Shown one piece after another: positions 45,058-54,439 of a DNA stretch of 64,000 nt (positions within the stretch are counted from its first letter, which is position 1; the number at the start of each line of letters is the position of its first letter). The DNA lies in the NCBI GenBank assembly GCA_947499125.1, contig CANMMP010000001.1, positions 1,178,001-1,242,000 on the forward strand, given 5' to 3'. This stretch comes from an uncultured Pontibacter sp. (lineage in GTDB: Bacteria; Bacteroidota; Bacteroidia; Cytophagales; Hymenobacteraceae). The notes under the pieces were generated by a model. It saw nothing but the letters and a program-made list of their open reading frames with translations, searched no databases and was not told where the DNA came from. The translations under genes were made by a program, and so were the position numbers.

Positions 45058-45531
45058 ATGAAAAAGCTGACCAATATAGGATTAGAAAAGGCCGAAAGTA
45101 TACAGATAGCTGAAAAGCTGAACGAGTTACTGGCCAATTATCATATCTATTACCAGAACCTGCGCGGTTTCCACTGGAACATTAAAGGCGTCTACTTCTT
45201 CCAGTTGCACGATAAGTTTGAGGAACTATACAATGGTGCCCTTGCCAAGATAGATGCCATTGCCGAGCGCATTTTAACTATAGGCCAGCAGCCATTACAC
45301 TCCTTCTCAGCTTACCTGGAGGTCTCAACTATAAAGGAAGCCAAAGGCCTGAGCGATGGCAAGGAAACAGTAGCAGCCACGCGCCAGAACTTGGCCGTGA
45401 TATTGGAACTGGAACGTGAAATACTAAGCCAGGCAGCCGAAACCGGCGATGAAGGTACCGTCGCGCTCATCAGTGAAGACATCAACGAAATAGAAAAAAC
45501 ACTCTGGATGCTGAACGCTTTCCTGAGCTAA
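45058..45531 (+). CDS. dps: Dps, DNA-binding ferritin-like protein
   Basis: A 157-residue Dps of normal length. Ferroxidase residues are in the block FHWNIKG (about 38-44), FFQLHDKFEELYNGALAKIDAIAERI (about 47-72), with His, Asp and Glu ligands in place. It forms a 12-subunit shell that oxidises and stores iron and shields DNA under peroxide stress. The divergent oxyR and a promoter overlapping a possible OxyR site indicate peroxide induction. It lacks the CPTCH box and long basic tail of the paralogue at 25231-25851. Confidence 0.93.
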   Translation: MKKLTNIGLEKAESIQIAEKLNELLANYHIYYQNLRGFHWNIKGVYFFQLHDKFEELYNGALAKIDAIAERILTIGQQPLHSFSAYLEVSTIKEAKGLSDGKETVAATRQNLAVILELEREILSQAAETGDEGTVALISEDINEIEKTLWMLNAFLS

Positions 45532-45542
45532 ACTATAAATGG

Positions 45543-45577
45543 AAAGCGCCTATAGTTTCTGTAGGCGTTTTTGTTTT
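45543..45577 (+). terminator. Terminator of dps
   Basis: Stem GCGCCTATAG / TGTAGGCG around GTTTC with TTTTTG after it, about 12 bases after the stop. Confidence 0.75.
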
Positions 45578-45582
45578 TTACC

Positions 45583-46075
45583 TCACCCCAATCCTCTCCT
45601 AAAAACAGGAGAGGGAGTTTATACTTTAATCTGTTCATATATGCTGGCGCGAGTCTCCAGACTCGTGACTTGGGGTGAATGTTGAGTCTCCTGACTCAAC
45701 TGGCCTGATATGGGCATAAATTGCAATAGCTTTGGTTATAGTTTTATAGTTTCCGTGGTCCAACCACCCCTACCCCTCTCAAGAGGGGAATTTTGGCTAT
45801 TACTATAGTTGCGTTTATAGTTCTATAGTTTACGATATTAAGCGGACAGGTCGCGGCCTATCCCCACAGAATGCAAGAATATGTAGCGACGTAATACCAT
45901 TACGTCGTTTTGTTGCCAGTTGTAAAGAAGCTAACTATATAAAAATTCACACTTCAGTGAGGTCACAGGAGAGTAACGAAAAAGCCAAATATAAAACTAT
46001 AGCCTGGTTCAAACTATAAATCTATAGTTACCCCCTCCTGTTTTTAGGAGGGGGCAGGGGGAGGTAAACAAAAAC
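45583..46075. repeat. Composite repeat block left of the rny-pheT operon
   Basis: A gene-free stretch. The first 140 bases (CCTCACCCCAATCCTCTCCT through GAGTCTCCTGACTCAACTGG) are the reverse complement of 51262-51396, including the palindromes GCGAGTCTCCAGACTCG and GTTGAGTCTCCTGACTCAAC. Then follow CCCCTCTCAAGAGGGGAA (45775-45791), GGACAGGTCGCGGCCTATCC (45844-45863), an ACGTAATACCATTACGT palindrome (45890-45906) and CCCCTCCTGTTTTTAGGAGG (46031-46050). Motif words TATAGTT and AACTATA are frequent. Confidence 0.8.
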
Positions 46076-46127
46076 CGCCTGCTGTAACTGGTACAACAGG
46101 CGGCCTACTTTGGCTAAAAGTATAAAA

Positions 46128-47693
46128 CTATTTGGCGTAGCTGATCGCTCTCATCTCGCGGATAACCGTGATCTTGATCTGACCAGGATATTGCATTTCC
46201 TTCTCGATCTTCTGCGAAATATCAAACGACAACTGCGCTGCTTTCTCATCAGTTACATTATCAGCATCAACCATAATGCGAAGCTCACGGCCAGCCTGAA
46301 TAGCGTAACACTGGTTTACCCCTTCAAAAGAGATAGCAGCTGCTTCCAGGTCTTTCAGACGCTTGATGTAGGATTCCATGATCTCGCGACGGGCACCTGG
46401 TCTTGAACCGGAGATAGCATCACACGCCTGGATCAATGGAGAGATCATCGCTGTCATCTCGATCTCATCGTGGTGAGCACCGATGGCGTTACAGATATCC
46501 GGATGCTCCTTATATTTCTTGGCAAGCTCCATACCGATGATCGCGTGTGGCAATTCAGGCTCGTCTGGCGTTACTTTACCAATATCGTGTAGTAAGCCAG
46601 CGCGTTTGGCGTGTTTCACGTTAAGTCCAAGCTCAGCAGCCATGGTAGCACAAAGGTTAGCTACTTCACGAGAGTGCTGCAGCAGGTTCTGGCCATAAGA
46701 AGAGCGGAAACGCATACGGCCCACCATCCTGATCAGTTCAGGGTGCAGACCGTGGATACCCAGATCAATCGCTGTACGCTCCCCAATCTCAACGATCTCT
46801 TCTTCAATGTTCTTGCGTGTCTTGGTAACCACTTCCTCAATACGGGCAGGGTGAATACGACCATCCGCAACCAAACGATGCAACGACAGACGCGCAATTT
46901 CGCGGCGAACCGGATCGAAACCAGAGATAATGATCGCTTCCGGGGTGTCGTCAACTATAATTTCTACTCCAGTGGCAGCTTCCAGGGCACGTATGTTACG
47001 TCCTTCACGACCAATAATCTTACCTTTAATATCATCGCTCTCGATGTTGAATACCGAAACGCAGTTCTCGATAGCATGCTCTGCTGCCGTGCGCTGTATC
47101 GTCTCGATAACGATCTTCTTGGCTTCTTTGGTAGCGGTAAGTTTGGCTTGGGCTACAATATCTTTGATGTGGGAAGATGCCTGTGTAGTAGCTTCGCTTT
47201 TCAGGGCATCAACTAACTGTTCACGGGCTTCAGATGCAGTTAATCCGGCAATTTTCTCCAGCTGACCAACAACTTCTTTGTGCTGGTTCTCTACTTCTTC
47301 TTTGCGCTTGTGCAGGTGCTCTAACTGTAAGTTAAGCGTTTCCTTTTCTTTGTTCAGTTCGTTCTCGCGACGCTTGTTATCTTCCATCTGCTTGGTAACA
47401 TGCTGCTCACGCTGCTTTACCTTGTTCTCATTCTGGATGATAATGTTCTTCTTTTTGTTTGATTCTTCTTCAAACTCAGATTTCAGCTTCAGGAATTTCT
47501 CCTTAGCTTCCAGCATGCGGTCTTTTTTGATGGCTTCGGCGTTGATCTCCGCCTCACGGATAATAGCTTTTGCCTTTTGGCGGGCGGATACTTCCTGCTG
47601 CTTGTATACCTTTTGCAGCAGCAAACGCCCAATGTACACGCCCACAGCGAGCGCCACAATGGCGGTGATTAGAATTAATAGAATATCGGACAT
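46128..47693 (-). CDS. rny: Ribonuclease Y
   Basis: A 521-residue endoribonuclease that starts mRNA decay. An N-terminal membrane anchor (residues 1-24) is followed by a long coiled coil rich in Lys and Glu (about 30-205), a KH domain ([26 protein letters not shown]), an HD domain with the metal motif LLHDIGK and His-Asp residues, and a C-terminal helical tail. All domains are intact and the length is typical. It is the last gene of the pheT / coiled-coil / zapA / rny group, with 106 bases after zapA. Confidence 0.96.
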   Translation of the reverse strand: MSDILLILITAIVALAVGVYIGRLLLQKVYKQQEVSARQKAKAIIREAEINAEAIKKDRMLEAKEKFLKLKSEFEEESNKKKNIIIQNENKVKQREQHVTKQMEDNKRRENELNKEKETLNLQLEHLHKRKEEVENQHKEVVGQLEKIAGLTASEAREQLVDALKSEATTQASSHIKDIVAQAKLTATKEAKKIVIETIQRTAAEHAIENCVSVFNIESDDIKGKIIGREGRNIRALEAATGVEIIVDDTPEAIIISGFDPVRREIARLSLHRLVADGRIHPARIEEVVTKTRKNIEEEIVEIGERTAIDLGIHGLHPELIRMVGRMRFRSSYGQNLLQHSREVANLCATMAAELGLNVKHAKRAGLLHDIGKVTPDEPELPHAIIGMELAKKYKEHPDICNAIGAHHDEIEMTAMISPLIQACDAISGSRPGARREIMESYIKRLKDLEAAAISFEGVNQCYAIQAGRELRIMVDADNVTDEKAAQLSFDISQKIEKEMQYPGQIKITVIREMRAISYAK

Positions 47694-47799
47694 GTTAACA
47701 TGTTTTAAGGTTTATTAAAACACATTAGCAGTAACTGCAAAAAGACGGGGTTAAAGCGGTGAAATAGCTAACACGTTAAAAGGCTGTGCGACAATAAAA

Positions 47800-48084
47800 T
47801 TATTTTGCCGACGATAGAAGATCATCCAGCACGTTAAGCTGCTGGCCTACTTTAGAAAGGTGCTGGTTCTTTTCATCTTCCAGTTTCAGCTTCTCTACCA
47901 TGGTCTCAAAAGCAACCATAGCCAGAAGGTCCTGCTTATCCTGGATCCCAAACTGATCTTTAAAGAACTTTAGTCGCTCGTTCAGCAACTTGCCCACAAT
48001 ACGGAGCCTTTCTTCTTCTTCTTCCTTTACCCGCATCGGATACTCGCGTTCTGCGATGCGAATCTTTATTGATAATTCACTCAT
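47800..48084 (-). CDS. zapA: Cell division protein ZapA
   Basis: A 94-residue ZapA: N-terminal domain ELSIKIRIAEREYPMRVKEEEE and a C-terminal coiled coil (about 45-90) that ends with the Ser-rich LDDLLSSAK. It links FtsZ filaments at the division ring. Its place between a ZapB-like coiled-coil gene and rny is the usual gene order in this phylum. Size and start fit the family. Confidence 0.92.
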   Translation of the reverse strand: MSELSIKIRIAEREYPMRVKEEEEERLRIVGKLLNERLKFFKDQFGIQDKQDLLAMVAFETMVEKLKLEDEKNQHLSKVGQQLNVLDDLLSSAK

Positions 48085-48139
48085 CCGTTGCGTTTTTTAT
48101 AGTTCTTGCTCACCTTTTCTGCGCTGTTACTCATATACT

Positions 48140-48436
48140 TTAGTCGCGCAGGTAAGCAATACACTTATCAATTTCTCTGATATATTCGTTTAGCTTGAGC
48201 TTTAACTCAGTCGAATTTGCAGGGTTTCCTGCTATCGTGTCTACAATTTTAACAATATTCTCCTGATTTTGAAAATTTTTTATTTGCTGATCTTTCTCTT
48301 CCAGCTGTGTTTCCAGAAGTTTTATTTCTTCGTGGGCACTGCTTAACCGCTGCTGCACCTCGGTGTAGCGGCTTATGAGTTTTCTCAGCTTATCTTCAAT
48401 CTGCTGGAGATGTTGCAGTTGCGCGTCCTTTGGCAT
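48140..48436 (-). CDS. Coiled-coil protein, possibly ZapB-like
   Basis: A 98-residue cytoplasmic protein, almost fully helical. Heptad-like Leu/Ile positions occur from about residue 8 to 65 (LQQIEDKLRKLISRYTEVQQ and onward). A short C-terminal part (LKLNEYIREIDKCIAYLRD) is well conserved in Bacteroidota genes in this position. It lies 3 bases after pheT and 55 before zapA, so a partner role to ZapA in division is inferred from context. There is no sequence proof of ZapB homology. Confidence 0.75.
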   Translation of the reverse strand: MPKDAQLQHLQQIEDKLRKLISRYTEVQQRLSSAHEEIKLLETQLEEKDQQIKNFQNQENIVKIVDTIAGNPANSTELKLKLNEYIREIDKCIAYLRD

Positions 48437-48439
48437 GGC

Positions 48440-50860
48440 TTATTTGCGGATAAAAGCTCCTAACTGTTTCTCAAATTGCTGCATCAGGCGTGTCATTGTA
48501 GAGTCAATTACTTTATCGGTCAGGGTCTGCTGTTTGTCGAGTAGCGTAAAACTGATGGCGTAGGCTTTTTTGCCCTGCTCTATCTTATCGCCTTCGTACA
48601 CATCAAACACGTTCACATCCTGCAGCAGCTTGCGCTCCGTTCTGAAAGCGATGTGCTTCACCTGGTCAAAGGTAACATTCTTATCCAATACCAGCGACAG
48701 ATCGCGGCGCACTTCCGGGAACTTCGGCAGCTCTTCGGCAGTAAGGTTAGCTTTATACTTCTTTAGCAGGTAATCCCAGTTCAGTTCAGCGTACCAAACC
48801 TGCTCCTTCACTTCCATAAACTTGGCTACACCGGCATCCAGCGGGCCAATTTCGGCAACTACAGTTCCGTTTTTCACATAGGCTACGCCTTGCTTCATAT
48901 ACGGATTTGGCTGCAGCGGCTGTGTTTCGTAATCAGAAGCGTTTAGTTTGCGCAGTACATTTTGCACCACACCTGCCAGGTCGTGGAAAGCAACTTTGGA
49001 GCCCGGCTGCTTCCAGCTTTCGGCGGTTACGTTACCGGCTATGTATAGGGCCAGTCGGCGGCTTTCTTTGGTGCTGCCGTCTTCCAGTTGCTGGTAAATT
49101 TTGCTCAGTTCAAACAATTTCAGGTCGCGTTGGCGGCGGTTAATGTTGCGGCGCAGCACTTCCAGCCCCGAAAACACCATGCTCTTGCGCAGCACGTCCA
49201 GGTCTTCGGAGTTATAGTTTACCACCTTTATCAGGCCTGCCATTTCAGCATCGCCGGCGGGTTTGTAGTAGTTTGAGTTTGTAATAGAGTTGGTGATGAT
49301 CTCCAGGAAACCGTTGTCCGCGATGTAATCCATAATGGTATCGGTTACATCTTCGGGGTAAGGCTTCGAGAAGCTGGCCATATAGTCGCTGGCCATGTGC
49401 CCGCTCATCTCGATGTTGTTGAAACCATAGATACGCAGCACTTCTTCCACCACATCGGCTTCACGCTTCACATCCACTTTAAAAGGCGGAATAGAAAGCT
49501 GCAACTCCGTTTCAGATTCACCTTTTACTTCAATGCCCAGATCGGTAAGTATAGTTTTGATGCGCTCTGAGCCAATGTGCTGACCAATTAGCTGGTGCGT
49601 GCGCTCTATACTTAAGCTCAGCTCTGTATTTACAATCGGCTGCGGATAAACGTCAACTATCTCTGATGAAATAACGCCACCGGCAATTTCCTGCATCAGC
49701 AAAGCAGCGCGCTTCAGGGCAGTTATCACCATGTTCGGGTCGGTGCCACGCTCAAAACGGAAAGAAGCATCGGTCTTTAAACCATGCGTAGTGCCGGTGC
49801 GACGAACATAGTCTGGCGAGAAATAAGCGCTCTCGATAAATATAGTTGTAGTTGCTTCAGTTACGCCTGACTTTTTACCGCCAAACACTCCGGCAATCGC
49901 CATTGGCTCTTCCGTGTTGCAGATCATCAGGTCCGTAGCCTTCATTTTGCGCTCCACATCATCCAGCGTTACGAAAGGAGTGCCTTCAGCTATAGTTTTA
50001 ACTATAACTTTACCGCCTTTTATCTGGTCAGCATCAAAAGCATGCAACGGCTGTCCCAGCTCGTGCAGCACATAGTTGGTAACGTCTACGATGTTGTTGA
50101 TCGGCGACAGGTCGATAGCGCGCAGGCGTTTCTGCAGCCATTCCGGCGACGGACCAACTTTTACACCGCTTATAGTTACACCGGCATAGCGCGGGCAGGC
50201 CTCCAGGTTCTCAACTTCTACAGCTATAGTTCGGCTGGTATTCTCGGCTTTAAAAGCAGAAACATCTGGCAAGGTAGCAGGAGTCTTCAGCAAAGCCTGC
50301 AGGTCGCGGGCCACACCAAAATGCGATGCAGCATCGGCACGGTTTGGTGTTAAACCAATCTCAAAAACTTCATCCGGGTTCAGGCCAAAATAATCAGCAG
50401 CAGGTGTTCCGTTTGGCAGGTCGGTATCCAACACCATAATGCCGGCATGCGATGTACCAATTCCGATCTCATCTTCTGCACAGATCATCCCTTCCGAAAC
50501 CTGGCCTCGAATCTTCGATTTTTTGATCTTGAATGAGTCGCCGCCGGTTGGGTAAAGGGTACTGTTAACTGTTGCCACCACCACTTTCTGGCCGGCTGCT
50601 ACGTTTGGCGCACCACACACGATCTGACTCGGCTCACCAGTTCCGATATCTACCGTGGTTAAACTCAGTTTATCGGCATCTGGGTGGCGTTCGCAGGTAA
50701 GTACTTCACCAATCACAATACCTTCCAGACCGCCTTTTAATGCTTCCAGTTTGTGAATTCCTTCCACTTCCAGGCCTGCGCCTGTCAGCAAAGCACCTAC
50801 TTCTTCTGCGTTCTTATCTATATGAATCAGCTGTTTTAACCAGTCGAGTGAGATCAGCAT
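48440..50860 (-). CDS. pheT: Phenylalanine-tRNA ligase beta subunit
   Basis: An 806-residue subunit of the tetrameric PheRS. Domain order: OB-fold tRNA-binding domain (about 40-150, GIVIGEVLTCERHPDADKLS), B3/B4 editing domain (about 210-395), B5 (about 400-475), catalytic-core-like domain (about 490-690) and a C-terminal FDX-ACB domain (about 710-806, FPEVRRDLSLVLDKNVTF) that binds the tRNA. It is complete and of normal length. It heads the operon with zapA and rny. The alpha subunit gene is not in the window. Confidence 0.96.
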   Translation of the reverse strand: MLISLDWLKQLIHIDKNAEEVGALLTGAGLEVEGIHKLEALKGGLEGIVIGEVLTCERHPDADKLSLTTVDIGTGEPSQIVCGAPNVAAGQKVVVATVNSTLYPTGGDSFKIKKSKIRGQVSEGMICAEDEIGIGTSHAGIMVLDTDLPNGTPAADYFGLNPDEVFEIGLTPNRADAASHFGVARDLQALLKTPATLPDVSAFKAENTSRTIAVEVENLEACPRYAGVTISGVKVGPSPEWLQKRLRAIDLSPINNIVDVTNYVLHELGQPLHAFDADQIKGGKVIVKTIAEGTPFVTLDDVERKMKATDLMICNTEEPMAIAGVFGGKKSGVTEATTTIFIESAYFSPDYVRRTGTTHGLKTDASFRFERGTDPNMVITALKRAALLMQEIAGGVISSEIVDVYPQPIVNTELSLSIERTHQLIGQHIGSERIKTILTDLGIEVKGESETELQLSIPPFKVDVKREADVVEEVLRIYGFNNIEMSGHMASDYMASFSKPYPEDVTDTIMDYIADNGFLEIITNSITNSNYYKPAGDAEMAGLIKVVNYNSEDLDVLRKSMVFSGLEVLRRNINRRQRDLKLFELSKIYQQLEDGSTKESRRLALYIAGNVTAESWKQPGSKVAFHDLAGVVQNVLRKLNASDYETQPLQPNPYMKQGVAYVKNGTVVAEIGPLDAGVAKFMEVKEQVWYAELNWDYLLKKYKANLTAEELPKFPEVRRDLSLVLDKNVTFDQVKHIAFRTERKLLQDVNVFDVYEGDKIEQGKKAYAISFTLLDKQQTLTDKVIDSTMTRLMQQFEKQLGAFIRK

Positions 50861-50915
50861 GTCGTATTTTTTATTCTTTTAAAGTTTAGCCTGTGCACTA
50901 TAGGCCAGTCAACTT

Positions 50916-50923
50916 CAAAATTA
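50916..50923 (-). promoter_or_regulatory. -7 element TAATTTTG before pheT
   Basis: On the minus strand TAATTTTG matches TAnnTTTG exactly, 55 bases before the pheT start. The -33 box is not clear. Confidence 0.4.
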
Positions 50924-50999
50924 AACATTATTCTGTTTAGTGCTGCACGCGATGTGAAATTGTAGGAGTTTATAGTTTGGGATAGTTCTTATTCCGTCA

Positions 51000-51396
51000 T
51001 TCCGAGCGCTAGCCGAGGGATCTTAAATGTCCTATAGTTGAGGTCTATTGTAACTGAAAATAAGACGCAAAGTATTGCGTCGCTACGATATTGCTCTGTA
51101 GGGACAGGTCGCGACCTGTCCGCAGATGGACTGCAACTATAGAACTATAGCTCAACTATAGCAATGGCAGAAAAGTCCCCCTTCGAAGGGGGCAGGGGGA
51201 TGACAAACGCTAACTATAGAACTATAAAGTCAACTATAGCGTCAGTCTTTGCCATGCCTGCCCCTGTCGGGTCAGTTGAGTCAGGAGACTCAACACCATA
51301 GCAGGTCACGAGTCTGGAGACTCGCGCCAGCATAAATGAACAGATTAAAGCATACCCCCCTCTCCTGTTTTTAGGAGAGGGCTGGGGTGAGGTTAT
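51000..51396. repeat. Composite repeat block right of the rny-pheT operon
   Basis: A gene-free stretch with ATTCCGAGCGCTAGCCGAGGGA (51001-51022), AGACGCAAAGTATTGCGTCG (51062-51081), GGACAGGTCGCGACCTGTCC (51102-51121), a CCCCCTTCGAAGGGGGCAGG block (51176-51195), AGTTGAGTCAGGAGACTCAAC (51272-51292) and GAGTCTGGAGACTCGCG (51308-51324). From 51262 to 51396 it is the reverse complement of 45583-45720. It overlaps the end of the DUF1684 gene by one base. Confidence 0.8.
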
Positions 51397-52019
51397 TACT
51401 CCTGAACTTTATAGTTTTTTTCTCCTGCCGGTACAGCAACACTCAGGCGGTTATCTTTTGGTGGCACCGGGCACACGTACTCGGGATTATAGGCGCAGAA
51501 TGGGCTGTAGGCGCGGTTAAAGTCGAGGGTTATAGTTTTAGCATCCTCCTTGTAAGGCACATCGAGGTAACGGCCACCACCATAGGTTTCGAAACCGTTT
51601 GTCTTATCGGTAAATGGCACAAACCACTGGTCTTTTTCTTCTTTCGCCAGCTTTTTGTAAAGTATAAGGCGTTGTGGCAGTTCTTCCAGTTCGAATGTAG
51701 CTGCGGCATAGCGCAAATAAGGTTCGTAACTACCATTGGTAAGCGGCATCAGCAGGGTATCCTGTTTGGGTAAAGCCTCTATTTTGGCCTTTACTCTATA
51801 GTTTACATTGGGCTCGTAATATACCAGGTTCTTAAAATCGCGGCGACCTTCTTCATCAAAAGGGCTGTTGGCCCTACTTCTAAACGAAAGGTCTTTATCT
51901 TCACGCTCTTTCAGGAGTGGTTTCAGGTAATTCTCTTCGCTAAAGAATGTCTCGTTAACAAAGTAAAAAAGCACCAGCGCGATACCGGCGAAAAGTATAA
52001 GCTTGACAGGGCGTTGCAT
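51396..52019 (-). CDS. DUF1684 protein, membrane anchored
   Basis: A 207-residue protein with one N-terminal membrane segment (about 5-25, LILFAGIALVLFYFVNETF). The exported domain fits DUF1684: LSFRSRANSPF, GGRYLDVPY, and the strongly conserved end ITLDFNRAYSPFCAYNPEYV followed by CPVPP and LSVAVPAGEK. The conserved Cys pair (FCAYNPEYVC) and the acidic and Asn residues may form a site. No enzymatic activity is known. It stands alone on the minus strand next to a repeat block. Confidence 0.87.
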   Translation of the reverse strand: MQRPVKLILFAGIALVLFYFVNETFFSEENYLKPLLKEREDKDLSFRSRANSPFDEEGRRDFKNLVYYEPNVNYRVKAKIEALPKQDTLLMPLTNGSYEPYLRYAAATFELEELPQRLILYKKLAKEEKDQWFVPFTDKTNGFETYGGGRYLDVPYKEDAKTITLDFNRAYSPFCAYNPEYVCPVPPKDNRLSVAVPAGEKNYKVQE

Positions 52020-52291
52020 ATTTCTGTAGCTAAAGTCCGGTGCAAAGGTCGGAAAAAATGAAGGAAATATACAGTGATACTCTAAATGACTTTGCTTTAT
52101 AGTTTGAGTAATTGATAGCTTTTATAGCATTGAGGATATTCAAAGTAGATTCGTTGATTTATCTATACTTACTCCATCATTATATTGGTGCCAGCTCACT
52201 ATATACTCACCTATTAGCTATTCTATTTCAGCCGTTTATAAAACCTAAGTCTTCTTCACTCAGTTTGTAAGTCTGGAGCAGCTTATGCGAT

Positions 52292-54133
52292 ATGGCAGAA
52301 AAAAAAACAAAATACGACGAACTGATAACGCAGATTGATGCCTTATACCATGAGGCGCTGGCACTTGAGAAGAAGTTTTCGCCGGCTATTAAAAAAGTGC
52401 ACCCCCACTTCCGGAAAAGCGCCAAAAACCTACTGCATTACCTGGCACTTCGTCAGCACGACATCCGTGAGCTACAGGAAAAATTAGCGCAGCTCGGACT
52501 TTCGTCGCTGGGCCAGGCGGAAGGGCATGTACTTGCCAGTTTAATGGCTGTTCGTAGCCATTTATGCCACTTAGCAGTGTGCCCGCCTGTAAATAAGCAA
52601 CTGTCCGTATCGTATTTCGAAAACACAAAATTACTTACCAAACACACGCAAAGCCTGCTTGGGCCAGTGCCTCAAAACCGCACCACCCGCATCATGGTTA
52701 CTTTCTCCACCGACCTGGCGAAAGATTATGATTTGGTCATCAGGATGCTGAAGGCAGGCATGAACTGCGCCCGGATAAACTGCGCCCATGACGATGAAGC
52801 TACCTGGCAGGCTATGGTTCGCAACATCCGAAAAGCAGAAAAAGAAACCGGTTTACCCTGCACTATACTTTTCGACCTGATGGGACCAAAGTTGCGAACC
52901 GGTGAACTAAAGGAAGGCCCTAAAGTTATAGCCATACGCCCGGCCCATAACGAACTGGGCTTAGTTGCATCGCCGGCTGTAGTATGGCTTACCGGTTCGG
53001 ATGCAACACCACCGCATGCTGTAGACGCCACTTTACCCGTGGAGAAAAGCTGGGTAAAACAATTACAGGAAGGCGATCAGGTCAATTTTAAAGATACCCG
53101 CGGGCGAAAGCGAACCTTATCTGTTATTCAAAAGGAAAAGAAAGGAGTTGTGGCGCATCTTCTTAAAACATCTTATATAGCAACGGGTACCAAACTTATA
53201 GTTAAAAATAAAACTGTAGCCAGCAATACAACTATAGTTGGCGATCTGCCGGCAACCGAAATTCCTATACTTTTAAAGAAAGATCATTTTATAGTATTGC
53301 ACCGGGCTTCTGAGCCGGGAGAACCAGCCCAGTTTGATGCCAATGGCCATATTATTAAACCTGCTCATATTTCCTGCACACTGCCCGAGGTATTTGACCT
53401 GGTAAAAGAAGGCGAGCCCGTTTTGTTTGATGACGGCAAAATAGAAGGCGTAATAACAGAAGTAAAAAAAGATGAACTGCTGGTGAAAATAACGTTTGCC
53501 AAAGATGCAGGAAGCCTGTTACGTGCCGACAAAGGTATAAATCTGCCCGAAAGCAATATGCTTTTGAATGACCTGACTGCCAAAGACAAACAAGATGTTC
53601 AGTTTATTTCCAAACATGCCGATATCGTAAATCTTTCGTTTGCCAACCACCCGAGTATGGTGCAGGCACTTTTTACTGAGATAAAAAAACACAAGGCAAA
53701 CAAGCTGGCAGTTATGCTGAAGATCGAAACAAAAGAAAGCTTTAAAAACCTGCCTTACTTGCTCCTGACCGCTATGCAGAGTTACCCGGCCGGCATTATG
53801 ATCGCGCGCGGCGACCTGGCTGTTGAATGTGGCTGGCAGCGCCTGGCAGAAGTTCAGGAAGAAATTTTGTGGCTTTGCGAGGCGAGCCATATGCCGGTAG
53901 TTTGGGCAACGCAAGTTCTGGAGACCCTGGCCAAGAAAGGCCGTCCGTCGAGGGCCGAGATAACCGATGCCGCCATGGCCCAACGCGCCGACTGCGTGAT
54001 GCTGAACAAAGGACCGCACATTATTGAGGCCATTACCATGCTCCACGACATTATGCACCGCATGCAGGATCATCAGCACAAAAAAACATCGATGTTGCGC
54101 AGCCTGCACGTATCAGAACTGACCGACGAGTAA
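52292..54133 (+). CDS. Atypical pyruvate kinase with N-terminal helical extension
   Basis: A 613-residue protein whose catalytic barrel matches pyruvate kinase: GMNCARINCAHDD (about 155-170), the phosphate-binding DLMGPKLRTG, KGINLPES, Lys in MLKIETKESF, ARGDLAVE (metal-binding Glu/Asp region) and ATQVLETL followed by PSRAEITDAAMAQRADCVMLNKG. It differs by an about 130-residue helical N-terminus, an enlarged B domain (about 215-400) and a missing C-terminal allosteric domain. Phosphoenolpyruvate-to-pyruvate activity is likely but not certain, since the S/H positions around ARINCAHD are changed. It may be a specialised or regulatory paralogue. Confidence 0.8.
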   Translation: MAEKKTKYDELITQIDALYHEALALEKKFSPAIKKVHPHFRKSAKNLLHYLALRQHDIRELQEKLAQLGLSSLGQAEGHVLASLMAVRSHLCHLAVCPPVNKQLSVSYFENTKLLTKHTQSLLGPVPQNRTTRIMVTFSTDLAKDYDLVIRMLKAGMNCARINCAHDDEATWQAMVRNIRKAEKETGLPCTILFDLMGPKLRTGELKEGPKVIAIRPAHNELGLVASPAVVWLTGSDATPPHAVDATLPVEKSWVKQLQEGDQVNFKDTRGRKRTLSVIQKEKKGVVAHLLKTSYIATGTKLIVKNKTVASNTTIVGDLPATEIPILLKKDHFIVLHRASEPGEPAQFDANGHIIKPAHISCTLPEVFDLVKEGEPVLFDDGKIEGVITEVKKDELLVKITFAKDAGSLLRADKGINLPESNMLLNDLTAKDKQDVQFISKHADIVNLSFANHPSMVQALFTEIKKHKANKLAVMLKIETKESFKNLPYLLLTAMQSYPAGIMIARGDLAVECGWQRLAEVQEEILWLCEASHMPVVWATQVLETLAKKGRPSRAEITDAAMAQRADCVMLNKGPHIIEAITMLHDIMHRMQDHQHKKTSMLRSLHVSELTDE

Positions 54134-54188
54134 GCTTCTTAAACTATAAACCTATACTTTTACCAAACCAACTATACTTTACAGAATA

Positions 54189-54389
54189 ATGGACGGCACC
54201 AAACGCTCAGCTATAAAGCCCGGCCTACGGGTAAACATTGTCATGAAAGAAGACCAACGCACCGGCTTTTTAACCGAAGGCTACGTGCAGGATATTCTCA
54301 CAAAGTCTCCGAACCACCCGCACGGCATAAAAGTAAGACTTGAAACCGGTGAAGTTGGCAGGGTTCAGGAAATTTTGGAAGAGGATTGA
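54189..54389 (+). CDS. YwbE-family small protein
   Basis: A 66-residue protein that fits YwbE over its full length: SAIKPGLRVNIVMKEDQRTG, LTEGYVQDILTKSPNHPHGIKV and RLETGEVGRVQEI. YwbE is a small beta-strand (SH3/KOW-like) protein with no assigned role. It begins 55 bases after the pyruvate kinase stop and is probably cotranscribed. Motif words TATACTT are dense in the gap between the two. Confidence 0.88.
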   Translation: MDGTKRSAIKPGLRVNIVMKEDQRTGFLTEGYVQDILTKSPNHPHGIKVRLETGEVGRVQEILEED

Positions 54390-54439
54390 TTTACTGGATG
54401 GTATGCTTTAGTAAAGTTAATTTAAAGCTTCGACTAAAG

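Noticed and set aside
46611..47216. Open frame of 201 codons opposite rny
   Set aside because: It is a shadow of the rny frame; the rny KH and HD motifs are intact on the other strand.
53519..54109. Open frame of 196 codons opposite the pyruvate kinase gene
   Set aside because: It is antisense to conserved barrel motifs and has no domain or start signal.
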